From: Polynucleobacter sp. VK25
Lineage (GTDB): Bacteria; Pseudomonadota; Gammaproteobacteria; Burkholderiales; Burkholderiaceae
Reading direction: 5' to 3'
Assembly: GCF_018687355.1 (NCBI RefSeq)
Contig: NZ_CP061288.1
Span: forward strand, 496,001-560,000
DNA length: 64,000 nt
This document shows, one piece after another, positions 47,632 through 56,016 of the stretch. Every line of letters starts with the position of its first letter. Position 1 is the stretch's first letter. The notes under the pieces are model-generated. The model made no database searches. It was not told the DNA's origin and saw nothing but the letters and a program-made list of their open reading frames with translations. Position numbers and translations under genes: made by a program.

Positions 47632-48339
47632 TTAATCGCTGAGTAATTCTTGATGTAGGTAGCGTTTTGCAGCTTGCGTTTGAGGATTGGTAAAGAAGGG
47701 GCCTACGGGCCCCTTTTCTTTTATCTCGCCCTGATCAATAAAGATGACGTGCTCGGCAATTCTTTGCACTTGGGCCAGTTGATGGGATGAAAAAATGACA
47801 TTTGTCCCTTGTCGATCAAATTGACGGATGAGCTCTTCTACTTGTTCGGTGGTACTAGGGTCTAAGTTGGCGGTAGGTTCATCTAGTAAAACCAAATTGG
47901 GTTTTTGAAGGATGGCTCTACCAAGACAGAGTTTTTGTCTTTCACCTGCGGATAATTTATGTGCCGGACTATTTCCAAGCTTGCCAAGACCAACTTCTTT
48001 CATTACCTTTTGTATATCGGATTCTGAAATGCTTGAGTCTGCGTCACGAACCATTCCTAGATTGGTTGCGGCGGATGCTTTAATCATTGGAGTGTGATGT
48101 AAGACTAACGCGGTCTTTGTTTTGAAGGAATAACTTACGGTCCCACTATCTGGCTTGATCAGCCCATCGAGAAGCTTTAGAAGCGTGGTTTTGCCAGCGC
48201 CATTCGGCCCAATGCAAGCAGTGATTCTGTCTGCAGGAATAATAGCGTGCGGGATATTCAGAATGGTTCTGCCATCACTTTTGACGATGATGTCTTTAAG
48301 TTCAATGAACTTTTCAAAATTATCTGCGGTATTAACCAT
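47632..48339 (-). CDS. tupC: ABC transporter ATPase, tungstate (TupC) type
   Basis: 235 residues from the ATG at 48339, which has GGAGCG upstream and overlaps the permease gene by 8 bases. It contains Walker A GPNGAGKTT, signature LSAGERQKLCLGRA and Walker B LVLLDEPTANLDP. The closest relatives by style are tungstate/molybdate-type importer ATPases (TupC/ModC-like). The stop abuts the convergent formate dehydrogenase operon. Confidence 0.82.
   Translation of the reverse strand: MVNTADNFEKFIELKDIIVKSDGRTILNIPHAIIPADRITACIGPNGAGKTTLLKLLDGLIKPDSGTVSYSFKTKTALVLHHTPMIKASAATNLGMVRDADSSISESDIQKVMKEVGLGKLGNSPAHKLSAGERQKLCLGRAILQKPNLVLLDEPTANLDPSTTEQVEELIRQFDRQGTNVIFSSHQLAQVQRIAEHVIFIDQGEIKEKGPVGPFFTNPQTQAAKRYLHQELLSD
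47696..47725 (+). terminator. Intrinsic terminator of the formate dehydrogenase operon, inside the convergent tupC gene
   Basis: AAGGGGCC (47696-47703), loop TACG and GGCCCCTT (47708-47715) form a perfect 8-base GC-rich stem, closed by a C-TACG-G tetraloop of the very stable UNCG class, then TTCTTTTAT. It lies 65 bases beyond the last operon stop codon but within the 3' coding part of the opposite-strand ABC ATPase gene. Confidence 0.8.
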
Positions 48340-49033
48340 AGCGACGCTCCGCAATTTGGCGAACTGCAAAAGTAAATAAGTTAGCTAGTAAAACAATAGT
48401 CAGCAGGACTATGCCAAGGGCAAGAGCTAAAGGTAAATCACCCTTGCTGGTCTCCAATGCAATAGCCGTTGTCATGGTTCTGGTGGAGTGATCAATATTG
48501 CCACCCACAATCATGACTGCTCCAACCTCCGATATCGCTCTGGCTAGGCCGGCAAGGACGGCAATCGTAAGGGAGAAGCGACAATCCCATATCAACCACT
48601 TAAAGCGGGATAAAGGTGGCAGCCTGAGGCTTAAAAATGAATCTCGGTGTATTTTCCAAGAGTCTTCCAGTATTTGCCGACTAAGGGCGGCGATTAGCGG
48701 GGTTGTAAGCAACGTTTGAGCAACGATCATGCCTTTGACTGTAAATAGCCAGCCCCACATGCCAAGGGGCCCTGTGCGAGACAGCATGAGATAGACCAAA
48801 ACGCCAACAATGACTGTTGGTACTCCCATTAGAGTGTTAAGGGTCACAATAATGGTCTTTTTGCCTACAAATCGTTCAGTTGCCAGCAGGGCGCCGATCG
48901 GGAGGCCTAAGAGCGTGCCTATTAGAAGCGCGGTCAGGCTAACCTGCAGAGATACCAATACGATCCCCAGCACACCGCCATCTAGGTGGGCAAGAAGAGA
49001 CAGGGCATCCTGAAAAGCTTTCAACATGGGCAT
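48332..49033 (-). CDS. tupB: ABC transporter permease, tungstate (TupB) type
   Basis: 233 residues with about five to six membrane helices. The EAA-type loop is near the C-terminal third (LARAISEVGAVMIVGGNIDHSTRTM), which is characteristic of the TupB/WtpB family. The N-terminal part LVSLQVSLTALLIGTLLGLPIGALLA is also typical. The partner binding protein TupA is not in the window. The location next to a molybdo/tungsto-enzyme operon supports oxyanion import for the FdhA cofactor. Confidence 0.82.
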   Translation of the reverse strand: MPMLKAFQDALSLLAHLDGGVLGIVLVSLQVSLTALLIGTLLGLPIGALLATERFVGKKTIIVTLNTLMGVPTVIVGVLVYLMLSRTGPLGMWGWLFTVKGMIVAQTLLTTPLIAALSRQILEDSWKIHRDSFLSLRLPPLSRFKWLIWDCRFSLTIAVLAGLARAISEVGAVMIVGGNIDHSTRTMTTAIALETSKGDLPLALALGIVLLTIVLLANLFTFAVRQIAERRYG

Positions 49034-49093
49034 GATTCTATCAAGGCAGTGGCAAAATGACTGTAATGAGATTGATTACCCTATTTTTGACCT

Positions 49094-49294
49094 ATGGCTG
49101 AAGTAGTTTGCCTCTGCAATGAGGTCCTCGACGTAGATTTACGTGAGTATTTAGATGCCCACCCAGTAGACTCGATTGATGAGTTACGGGAGCAGGCGTC
49201 GATTTGTAATAAATGTATGCAGTGTCAGGAGTTGGTCGAAGGTGAAATCTACTTAGCGCGTGTTCGACGTCAGCGTGCAGCGGGACAGTTTTAA
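49094..49294 (+). CDS. Bfd-like [2Fe-2S] protein
   Basis: 66 residues. Cys6 and Cys8 (CLC) together with two of the three later Cys in CNKCMQC give the CxC...CxxC pattern of bacterioferritin-associated ferredoxin (BFD) domains, which bind a [2Fe-2S] cluster. The last third is basic. A role in iron release from bacterioferritin is possible, but no bacterioferritin gene is in view. Its stop overlaps the start of the next gene. Confidence 0.8.
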   Translation: MAEVVCLCNEVLDVDLREYLDAHPVDSIDELREQASICNKCMQCQELVEGEIYLARVRRQRAAGQF

Positions 49295-50046
49295 TGAGCA
49301 TCAATAAAACGACCCGTTTCACGGTGCTTAGTATGAATGTCCATAAAGGCTTATCACCCTTGCACAGACATTCCACTATTTATCAGTTACGTCAAAAAAT
49401 GCGTAGCCAACATCCAGACCTCCTTTTTTTACAAGAACTACAGCAAGAGCATCGAGGAAGGATTCGGCGCTTTAGTCAATGGCCGCTGACGGAGTTGACA
49501 CACTTTCTCTCTGAAGATTTTTGGCATGACTGGCACTATGGAAAAAATGTCGAGTATCGCGATGGGCATCATGGTAATGCCATCCTCTCCAAGCATCCCC
49601 AGCAAAAAGGAAATAACTACGATATATCAGCATATCGTTTTGAGAGTCGCGGGCTGCTACATAGCGTTACTAAACTAGATGGCATGGATCAACCCATTCA
49701 TTGCTTCTGCGTCCATCTGGCGCTCTTCGAGCATGGGCGAGAGCGGCAACTGGAGGCCATCATTGGCCATATTCAGGATTTAACTCAAAATGGCCCCACC
49801 ATTGTGGCGGGCGACTTTAATGATTGGCGCAATCGAGTTAGCGCACCTATGAAGGCCGCTGGATTCGATGAGGTATTTGAGGTACTTACGGGCTCCCCGG
49901 CCAAAACGTTTCCTAGCGTCAAGCCGCTACTCGCTATGGATCGGATTTATGTGCGCGGTTTAAAAATTCATTCCGCACAAATTTTGCATGAATGGTTAAA
50001 ACTATCGGATCATCTAGGCATTACTGCCGAATTGGAGCTTGAATGA
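49294..50046 (+). CDS. Endonuclease/exonuclease/phosphatase (EEP) family protein
   Basis: 250 residues. It has the EEP metal-dependent phosphodiesterase motifs: VLSMNVHKG at the N-terminus, LLFLQELQ (catalytic Glu), HHGNAILSK, VAGDFNDWR (Asp/Asn) and SDHLGI (catalytic His). Substrates in this superfamily range from DNA to phospholipids. It overlaps the cardiolipin synthase gene by 4 bases, a pairing found in other proteobacteria, which favours a lipid or phosphodiester role in the envelope. Confidence 0.88.
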   Translation: MSINKTTRFTVLSMNVHKGLSPLHRHSTIYQLRQKMRSQHPDLLFLQELQQEHRGRIRRFSQWPLTELTHFLSEDFWHDWHYGKNVEYRDGHHGNAILSKHPQQKGNNYDISAYRFESRGLLHSVTKLDGMDQPIHCFCVHLALFEHGRERQLEAIIGHIQDLTQNGPTIVAGDFNDWRNRVSAPMKAAGFDEVFEVLTGSPAKTFPSVKPLLAMDRIYVRGLKIHSAQILHEWLKLSDHLGITAELELE

Positions 50047-51521
50047 ATGATCTACTAAGCCTGTTTTTAAAAAATACATTTGAGCTAAATTTAAATTGGC
50101 TTCTCCTGATTCATTTTTTAATGGTCACCTACTTTATTGGCGTCATCATTTCTGTCAGAAGGCCAGTGGGAGTTGCTTTTGCCTGGATTTTTATTGTGAT
50201 GACTTTCCCGGTGATGGGAATTTGTTTATATGTATTGATTGGTGAGCGTCCCGTAGGGCGTAGTTTGACGCGCAAAATTAAACGCATGAATCGAGAGTAC
50301 GCGAAAATTACAGAGCAACTACGCCAAGAATTTTCGAGCGAAAGAGCGAAGTTACCTATTGAAGCTAGGGCTTTAAGTATTTTGGCTGAATCAAAGAATG
50401 GCACTCCAGTTGTAGATGGAAATAAAGTTGAACTTTATACAAAGTCGCTAGATATTCTTCAGTTATTTATTGATGAGATTAATCAGGCCCAAAAGACTCT
50501 CAATATGGAGTTCTATATCTGGGCCTTGGGGGGAGATGCTGATCGAGTGGGTGAAGCTGTGATTACTGCTTCAAAACGTGGCGTAGCTTGTCGTGTTCTA
50601 TTGGATTCTCTAGGTAGCAAGGATTGGTTCAAATCGTCATGGCCAGCTCGCTTTCGAAGTGCAGGCATAGAAGTAACAGAAGCACTGCCGATACAGATTG
50701 GCCGCTTTCAGTTTCGCCGTGCAGATTTACGCTTGCATCGAAAAATATTCATCGTGGATGGCGCTGTAGTGTGGACTGGCAGTATGAATTTAGTTGACCC
50801 ACGAACGTTTAAGCAAGACTCAGGAGTTGGCGAGTGGGTTGATGCCATGGTGAGGGTCGAGGGTCCAGTAGCAGCCCAGTTTGAACTCACGTTTTCATTC
50901 GATTGGAGTGTTGATAATCCTAAGATCACTCACTTTGATGACCGTTCTCCTGCGCCTGCGCCTAGAGAGGGTGGAGTTATCGCACAGGAGTTTGCTTCGG
51001 GGCCGGTATACCGTGATGACATCTTGTATCAAGTGATGCTCTCAGCCATTATTGATGCGCGTGAAGAGCTGACTATTACAACGCCTTACTTTGGTCCGGA
51101 TGATGGCCTACTACAAGCACTTATGGCTTCTGCAAGGCGCGGTGTCAACGTTACTTTAATCGTACCCAAACTGAATGATTCGACTTTAGTAGCCTGGAGC
51201 AGCAAAAGCTTCTATCAGGATTTAATGATATCTGGTGTCAAGATCGCAGAATTTAAAGGTGGCCTCTTGCATACTAAGAGCTTATTGATTGACAGGCGCA
51301 TTGCCATCTTTGGCTCAGTCAATTTTGATCAACGTAGCCTGCGTTTGAACTTTGAAATTAGCTTGATTGTTTACGACAATGACTTCTGCGCCAATCTTGA
51401 GACGTTAATTCAATCCTATTTGACGCAGTCGGATTACGTTGATCCTCAAGCTTGGGCTAAAAGACCAACATGGCATCGCTATCTTGAAAATGCAGCGCAT
51501 CTAACCTCACCGCTACTTTAA
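50043..51521 (+). CDS. cls: Cardiolipin synthase
   Basis: 492 residues. Two N-terminal membrane helices are followed by two phospholipase D domains. The HKD motifs are LRLHRKIFIVDGAVVWTGSMNL (near residue 230) and LLHTKSLLIDRRIAIFGSVNFD (near residue 415). It condenses two phosphatidylglycerols to cardiolipin. The start overlaps the EEP gene stop, so they are translated together. Confidence 0.93.
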   Translation: MNDLLSLFLKNTFELNLNWLLLIHFLMVTYFIGVIISVRRPVGVAFAWIFIVMTFPVMGICLYVLIGERPVGRSLTRKIKRMNREYAKITEQLRQEFSSERAKLPIEARALSILAESKNGTPVVDGNKVELYTKSLDILQLFIDEINQAQKTLNMEFYIWALGGDADRVGEAVITASKRGVACRVLLDSLGSKDWFKSSWPARFRSAGIEVTEALPIQIGRFQFRRADLRLHRKIFIVDGAVVWTGSMNLVDPRTFKQDSGVGEWVDAMVRVEGPVAAQFELTFSFDWSVDNPKITHFDDRSPAPAPREGGVIAQEFASGPVYRDDILYQVMLSAIIDAREELTITTPYFGPDDGLLQALMASARRGVNVTLIVPKLNDSTLVAWSSKSFYQDLMISGVKIAEFKGGLLHTKSLLIDRRIAIFGSVNFDQRSLRLNFEISLIVYDNDFCANLETLIQSYLTQSDYVDPQAWAKRPTWHRYLENAAHLTSPLL

Positions 51522-52702
51522 ATTGCTCCGCTAGCTCGCATATCTGCAATGTCAGCCTCTGCTATGCCAAGCTCTTTCAGAATGGAATCTGTGTGCTCTC
51601 CAACCGCAGGAATGGGGTCCATGCGATAGTCATAGCTGTCATTGAGGCCTGGAGGTAACAGGGCTGCAATAGCACCATTGGGAGTATCTACCTCAGTCCA
51701 GCGATTTCGCGCCTTAAGCTGCTCATGTTTCCAAAGGCCTTCCATATCATTGAGGTGGGCGTTTGCAATTTGCGCTTTCTCAAGTCTGGCGATCAGTTGT
51801 TCGGAGCTAAGCTTGCTAAAGCAGGCATCAATAATTTCTAACAGTTCAATCCGTTTTTCATTGCGCTTGAAGTTGCGATCAAAGCGCTCATCCTTTGCTA
51901 ACGCTGAGTTCTCTAATACTGTCTCGCAAAATTGCACCCATTCACGTTCATTTTGAAGCCCCAGCATGACAGTCTTGCCGTCACCAGCCTTGAATGGGCC
52001 GTAGGGATAGATTGTTGCGTGAGATGCACCATTTCTTGGGGGTGGTTCTGCGCCCTTATAGGCGTAATACATGGGGAAGCTCATCCATTCACCGAGAGAT
52101 TCCAGCATGGAGATATCAATAACCGATCCCTTACCTGTTTTTCCTCTCTGCAAAAGAGCTGCCAATATATTCGTATAGGCATACATACCTGCAGCAATAT
52201 CAGCAATAGAATTTCCTGCTTTGCTGGGGGTATCGGGAGTTCCGGTGACTGATAAGAATCCTGCTTCACTTTGGATCAAGAGGTCGTAAGCTTTTTTATC
52301 TCGATAGGGGCCATTATTACCGTAACCTGAGATGTCACAGAGAATGAGTTTTGGGTTCTCTTTTTGTAAGACCTCCGCAGTTAGTCCCATACGTGCAGCA
52401 GCACCCGGTGCGAGGTTTTGCACCAAGACATCAGCAGTTTTTAACAAGGTCTTGAGTGTTGCAATGGCCGCCGGTTGCTTTAGATCTAAGGTCAAGCTTT
52501 CTTTAGAGCGATTTACCCACACAAAGTGAGAGCTCAGCCCATCCACTTGCGTGTCATATCCTCTAGCAAAGTCACCGCCACCAGGGCGCTCCACTTTAAT
52601 CACCCTCGCACCTAAATCCGCTAATTGACGCGTACAAAAAGGTGCTGCAATTGCGTGCTCTAGGGAGACAACGGTAATCCCATCTAAAGGACGAATACTC
52701 AT
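51518..52702 (-). CDS. Family III CoA-transferase (CaiB/BaiF)
   Basis: 394 residues, normal family length. The N-terminus LDGITVVSLEHAIAAPFCTRQLADLGARVIKVE is characteristic. The catalytic Asp should be the one in KAYDLLIQSEAGFLSVTG near residue 140-160. Family III enzymes move CoA between organic acids, for example succinyl-CoA and a dicarboxylate. It lies 9 bases downstream of an acyl-CoA dehydrogenase gene, so both probably serve one acid-degradation route; the substrate is unknown. Confidence 0.9.
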   Translation of the reverse strand: MSIRPLDGITVVSLEHAIAAPFCTRQLADLGARVIKVERPGGGDFARGYDTQVDGLSSHFVWVNRSKESLTLDLKQPAAIATLKTLLKTADVLVQNLAPGAAARMGLTAEVLQKENPKLILCDISGYGNNGPYRDKKAYDLLIQSEAGFLSVTGTPDTPSKAGNSIADIAAGMYAYTNILAALLQRGKTGKGSVIDISMLESLGEWMSFPMYYAYKGAEPPPRNGASHATIYPYGPFKAGDGKTVMLGLQNEREWVQFCETVLENSALAKDERFDRNFKRNEKRIELLEIIDACFSKLSSEQLIARLEKAQIANAHLNDMEGLWKHEQLKARNRWTEVDTPNGAIAALLPPGLNDSYDYRMDPIPAVGEHTDSILKELGIAEADIADMRASGAI

Positions 52703-52711
52703 AGTGTTCCT

Positions 52712-53881
52712 TTAGAAAGATCTTGGCAGACCAAGAACATGCTCGGCAATATAGGAGTAAATCAAATTCGTTGAAATTGGCGCTACTTGATAGAGGCGAG
52801 TTTCCCTAAACTTGCGTTCAACATCATATTCATTGGCAAAGCCAAATCCTCCATGAGTCTGTAAGCAGACATTGGCTGCTTCCCAGGATGCTTTAGCGGC
52901 TAGGTATTTAGCCATGTTGGCTTCTGGTCCACAAGGCTGGTGATTGTCAAATAACTCGCAAGCTTTGAAGCGCATGAGGTTAGCAGCTTCAGTTTCAATA
53001 TAGCTATCAGCAATCGGAAATTGAATCCCTTGATTTTTACCAATAGGACGATCAAATACAACACGGTCATTGGCATAGCGACGAGCGCGATCAATAAACC
53101 AGTAGGCATCACCAATACATTCAGCTGCGATTAATACACGTTCTGCATTGAGGCCATCTAGGATGTATTTAAAGCCTTGACCTTCAGTGCCGATGAGGTT
53201 CTCCGCAGGAATCTCAAGATTATCAAAGAACACCTCATTGGTTTCATGGTTGACCATATTGGCGATTGGTCTGACTTCCATGCCTTTGCCAATGGCATCA
53301 GCAAGATTCACGATAAAGATCGACATACCCTCTGACTTGCGCTGCACTTCACTCAGCGGAGTAGTGCGGGCCAATAAGATCATCAGATCAGAATGTTGAA
53401 TTCTGGAGATCCAAACCTTTTGACCATTCACGACGTATTTGTCACCCTTTTTAACTGCGGTAGTTTTAAGTTTGGTGGTGTCGGTTCCCGTAGTCGGCTC
53501 TGTAACAGCCATACTTTGGAGGCGTAGCTCACCTGATGCAATTTTTGGGAGATACATTTTTTTCTGAGCTTCGGAGCCGTGACGCAATAAAGTACCCATG
53601 TTGTACATTTGCCCGTGGCATGAACCTGAGTTGCCGCCCGAAAAATTAATTTCCTCCATGATTACCGAGGCCTCGGCTAAACCTAAACCCGAGCCGCCAT
53701 ATTCTTCCGGAATTAATGCTGCCAACCAACCGGCCTTAGTCATGGCATCGACAAAAGCTTCTGGATAGCCACGCTCGTGATCAATCTTTTGCCAATAAGC
53801 GGAATCAAAAGATCCACAAAGGTCACGCAATGCTTCACGCATTTCTTGGTACTGGTCAGGCTTTGGAATAGGGTGATTCAT
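52712..53881 (-). CDS. Acyl-CoA dehydrogenase
   Basis: 389 residues, FAD-dependent. Landmarks are EYGGSGLGLAEASVIMEEI near residue 60, AVTEPTTGTDTTKL near residue 125, the KVWISRIQHSDL segment, and the C-terminal QTHGGFGFANEYDVERKFRETRL signature. It oxidises an acyl-CoA at C2-C3. It heads a two-gene operon with the CoA-transferase, a combination seen in degradation of dicarboxylic or branched acids. Confidence 0.92.
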   Translation of the reverse strand: MNHPIPKPDQYQEMREALRDLCGSFDSAYWQKIDHERGYPEAFVDAMTKAGWLAALIPEEYGGSGLGLAEASVIMEEINFSGGNSGSCHGQMYNMGTLLRHGSEAQKKMYLPKIASGELRLQSMAVTEPTTGTDTTKLKTTAVKKGDKYVVNGQKVWISRIQHSDLMILLARTTPLSEVQRKSEGMSIFIVNLADAIGKGMEVRPIANMVNHETNEVFFDNLEIPAENLIGTEGQGFKYILDGLNAERVLIAAECIGDAYWFIDRARRYANDRVVFDRPIGKNQGIQFPIADSYIETEAANLMRFKACELFDNHQPCGPEANMAKYLAAKASWEAANVCLQTHGGFGFANEYDVERKFRETRLYQVAPISTNLIYSYIAEHVLGLPRSF

Positions 53882-53904
53882 GAAAGTCTCAATTTATAGG
53901 TTTT

Positions 53905-53920
53905 ATGGCGTATCCGCCAT
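53905..53920. promoter_or_regulatory. Short perfect inverted repeat upstream of the acyl-CoA dehydrogenase
   Basis: ATGGCG-TATC-CGCCAT, 6-base arms and a 4-base centre, 24 to 39 bases before the acyl-CoA dehydrogenase start codon. It could be an operator or a leader hairpin. The rest of the 160-base gap up to the YqaA gene shows nothing else clear. Confidence 0.3.
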
Positions 53921-54041
53921 TTCAGGCATTAGTTTAAGCAAGATTTGAAATTCATGGAGATTGCCCAAAACAAGGCAAAATAGGCTTAATGAAGCCCAAA
54001 AAAATCCGACCGTATCTCAGTGCCTTAGAGGGCGTTGCTTG

Positions 54042-54545
54042 ATGGACTCTATGTTCGAGCATTTTTTTGGATGGTTTGGAATGCCATCCGTTGGGTTGCC
54101 GGCGGTATTTATCAGTGCTTTTATTTCGGCGACATTAATTCCAGCCGGCTCTGAGCCCATCTTGTTTGGCTATATCACTCTGAATCCCCATTTATTTTGG
54201 GTCGCCATTATGGTTGCTACCGTTGGGAATACCCTGGGCGGGATGGTGGATTGGTGGCTTGGCTTGATAGCGCGTAATAGCTTTAAAACAATGGATGAGC
54301 CGAGTAACAGCCGCCTTAAGCGCTGGCTTGAGAATTGGGGTCCCAAGTTGTTGCTGTTATCTTGGCTACCCGGATTGGGCGATCCTTTGTGTCTAGCGGC
54401 CGGATGGTTAAAGCTCCCATGGCAGCCTTGCCTCATTTATATGTTTATCGGGAAGTTATTCCGCTTTATTGCATTAACCTGGCTCTTAACTTTGGTCCCC
54501 GATAGTTTTTGGCATCAGCTGGGACATTGGCTGCATCTGATTTAA
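54042..54545 (+). CDS. YqaA-family membrane protein (DedA/VTT type)
   Basis: 167 residues from the ATG at 54042; upstream in-frame sequence is polar and lacks family character. Several hydrophobic helices are seen, with PAGSEPILFGYI near residue 30, GNTLGGMVDWWLGL near residue 62 and a re-entrant-like LLLLSWLPGLGDPLCLAAGWL near residue 105, the pattern of YqaA/DedA (VTT domain) proteins that move lipids or affect membrane energetics. Its exact role is unknown. It is convergent with livF, overlapping by 4 bases. Confidence 0.87.
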   Translation: MDSMFEHFFGWFGMPSVGLPAVFISAFISATLIPAGSEPILFGYITLNPHLFWVAIMVATVGNTLGGMVDWWLGLIARNSFKTMDEPSNSRLKRWLENWGPKLLLLSWLPGLGDPLCLAAGWLKLPWQPCLIYMFIGKLFRFIALTWLLTLVPDSFWHQLGHWLHLI

Positions 54546-55246
54546 ACCGCGCAATACTTCTGCTGAATCTCATCGTTGTTTAAAAGATTCTGGGCAGTGT
54601 CATGAAACACAATCTCACCCTGATCCAAGATATAGGCCCGATCAGAAATTTTCAAAGCTTGTTGCACGTTTTGCTCGACCAGCAGAATAGTTAGGCCTTG
54701 CTGCTTTAGTTTAGCAAACAACTCAAACATCTCTTCAACCAAGACCGGCATGATGCCCTCTGAAGGTTCGTCGAGCAGAATGACTTTAGGCTTGCCAATC
54801 ATGGCTCTAGCAATCGCTAGCATTTGCTGCTCACCACCGGACATCGAGGTGCCATCTTGATTCAAACGCTCTTTGAGTCTTGGGAAAGTTTCAGCGATTT
54901 CATCTACTAAGGCGCTCATGTCGCCGGAATTCTTCTTTGCAATTACTCCAAGCTCAAGGTTTTCTTTGACAGTCAGTCCTGGAACAATGCGGCGATCCTC
55001 TGGAACGTACGCAAGGCCCAGGTGAAAGCGTTCATGAGCGGGTAAGTCTAAAAATGACGTGCCATCAATAGAGGCTTTACCTTGGCGCTTAGAAAGGAGG
55101 CCCATTAGTGAGCGTAGGGTGGTGGTTTTACCAGCACCATTGCGGCCCATCAAGGTCACAATTTCACCTCTATTTACTTCAAGTGAAACACCTTGCAGAA
55201 CGTGACTCCGGTCATACCATGCGTTTAAATTTTCTACACGCAACAT
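54542..55246 (-). CDS. livF: Branched-chain amino acid-type ABC transporter ATPase LivF
   Basis: 234 residues. It has Walker A GRNGAGKTTTLRSL, signature MSGGEQQMLAIARAM and Walker B VILLDEPSEGIMP, all in LivF form. It is the last gene of a five-gene importer operon transcribed from livK. Liv-type systems import branched-chain amino acids but many relatives import aromatic acids, amides or urea; the catabolic genes beside this one suggest such a substrate. Confidence 0.9.
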   Translation of the reverse strand: MLRVENLNAWYDRSHVLQGVSLEVNRGEIVTLMGRNGAGKTTTLRSLMGLLSKRQGKASIDGTSFLDLPAHERFHLGLAYVPEDRRIVPGLTVKENLELGVIAKKNSGDMSALVDEIAETFPRLKERLNQDGTSMSGGEQQMLAIARAMIGKPKVILLDEPSEGIMPVLVEEMFELFAKLKQQGLTILLVEQNVQQALKISDRAYILDQGEIVFHDTAQNLLNNDEIQQKYCAV

Positions 55247-55260
55247 AATTTGCTTTCTAT

Positions 55261-56016
55261 TTAACCTTGACCTAGGTACACACGACGTACCTCAGCATTA
55301 TTTTGGATTTCCTCTGGCGTACCCTCAGCCAAAAACTCGCCGTGATGCAGAACTATGATGCGCTTACATAAGCCCATAATGAGTTTCATCTTGTGCTCAA
55401 CCAGAATCACCGTACGTTCACTGGCAAGGGTACGAATGAGCTCCATCATGACCAATGTTTCTTCTGGAGACATGCCGGCAGTCGGCTCATCAAGTAATAG
55501 TAGGCTAGGGTTACAGGCTAAAGCCATCGCAATTTCCAGTGCACGCTGTTGGCCGTGGGCCAGGTCACCCGTTTTCTTATTTCGTAGGTGTTCTAGATTG
55601 ACTCGGCGGAGCAGTTGGTCGGCGAGCTCAATAGGGCCTGGGTAGCTTTGCGCATTCCGGAGAAAGTTATAGCGTGCCGTTTCCATTTGCGCGGCAACGC
55701 GGACATTCTCATGAACGCTGAGTTGTTTAAAGACGTTTGTAATCTGAAAGCTTTTAGAGATACCAACGCGAGCAAACTCGTGTTGCTGCATTCCGGTAAT
55801 GTCTTTGCCATTAAAGAGAATTTGACCGCTTGTAGGAGGGAAGGCACCACTCAAGACATTAAAGAATGTACTTTTACCTGCGCCATTAGGCCCAATGATT
55901 GCAGTCAGTGTTCCAGGCATAAAGCTAGTGGATACATCCTGCAATGCCTTGAACTTACCAAAGCTCTTGCTGACATGACGTGCTTCAAGAATAGGAGTGG
56001 TAGTTGCGCTATTCAT
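55261..56016 (-). CDS. livG: Branched-chain amino acid-type ABC transporter ATPase LivG
   Basis: 251 residues. Walker A GPNGAGKSTFFNVL, signature LAHGQQRALEIAMALA and Walker B LLLLDEPTAGMSPEE match LivG. The C-terminal AEVRRVYLGQG tail is the usual LivG ending. It overlaps the livM stop by one base and is 14 bases before livF. Confidence 0.91.
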   Translation of the reverse strand: MNSATTTPILEARHVSKSFGKFKALQDVSTSFMPGTLTAIIGPNGAGKSTFFNVLSGAFPPTSGQILFNGKDITGMQQHEFARVGISKSFQITNVFKQLSVHENVRVAAQMETARYNFLRNAQSYPGPIELADQLLRRVNLEHLRNKKTGDLAHGQQRALEIAMALACNPSLLLLDEPTAGMSPEETLVMMELIRTLASERTVILVEHKMKLIMGLCKRIIVLHHGEFLAEGTPEEIQNNAEVRRVYLGQG

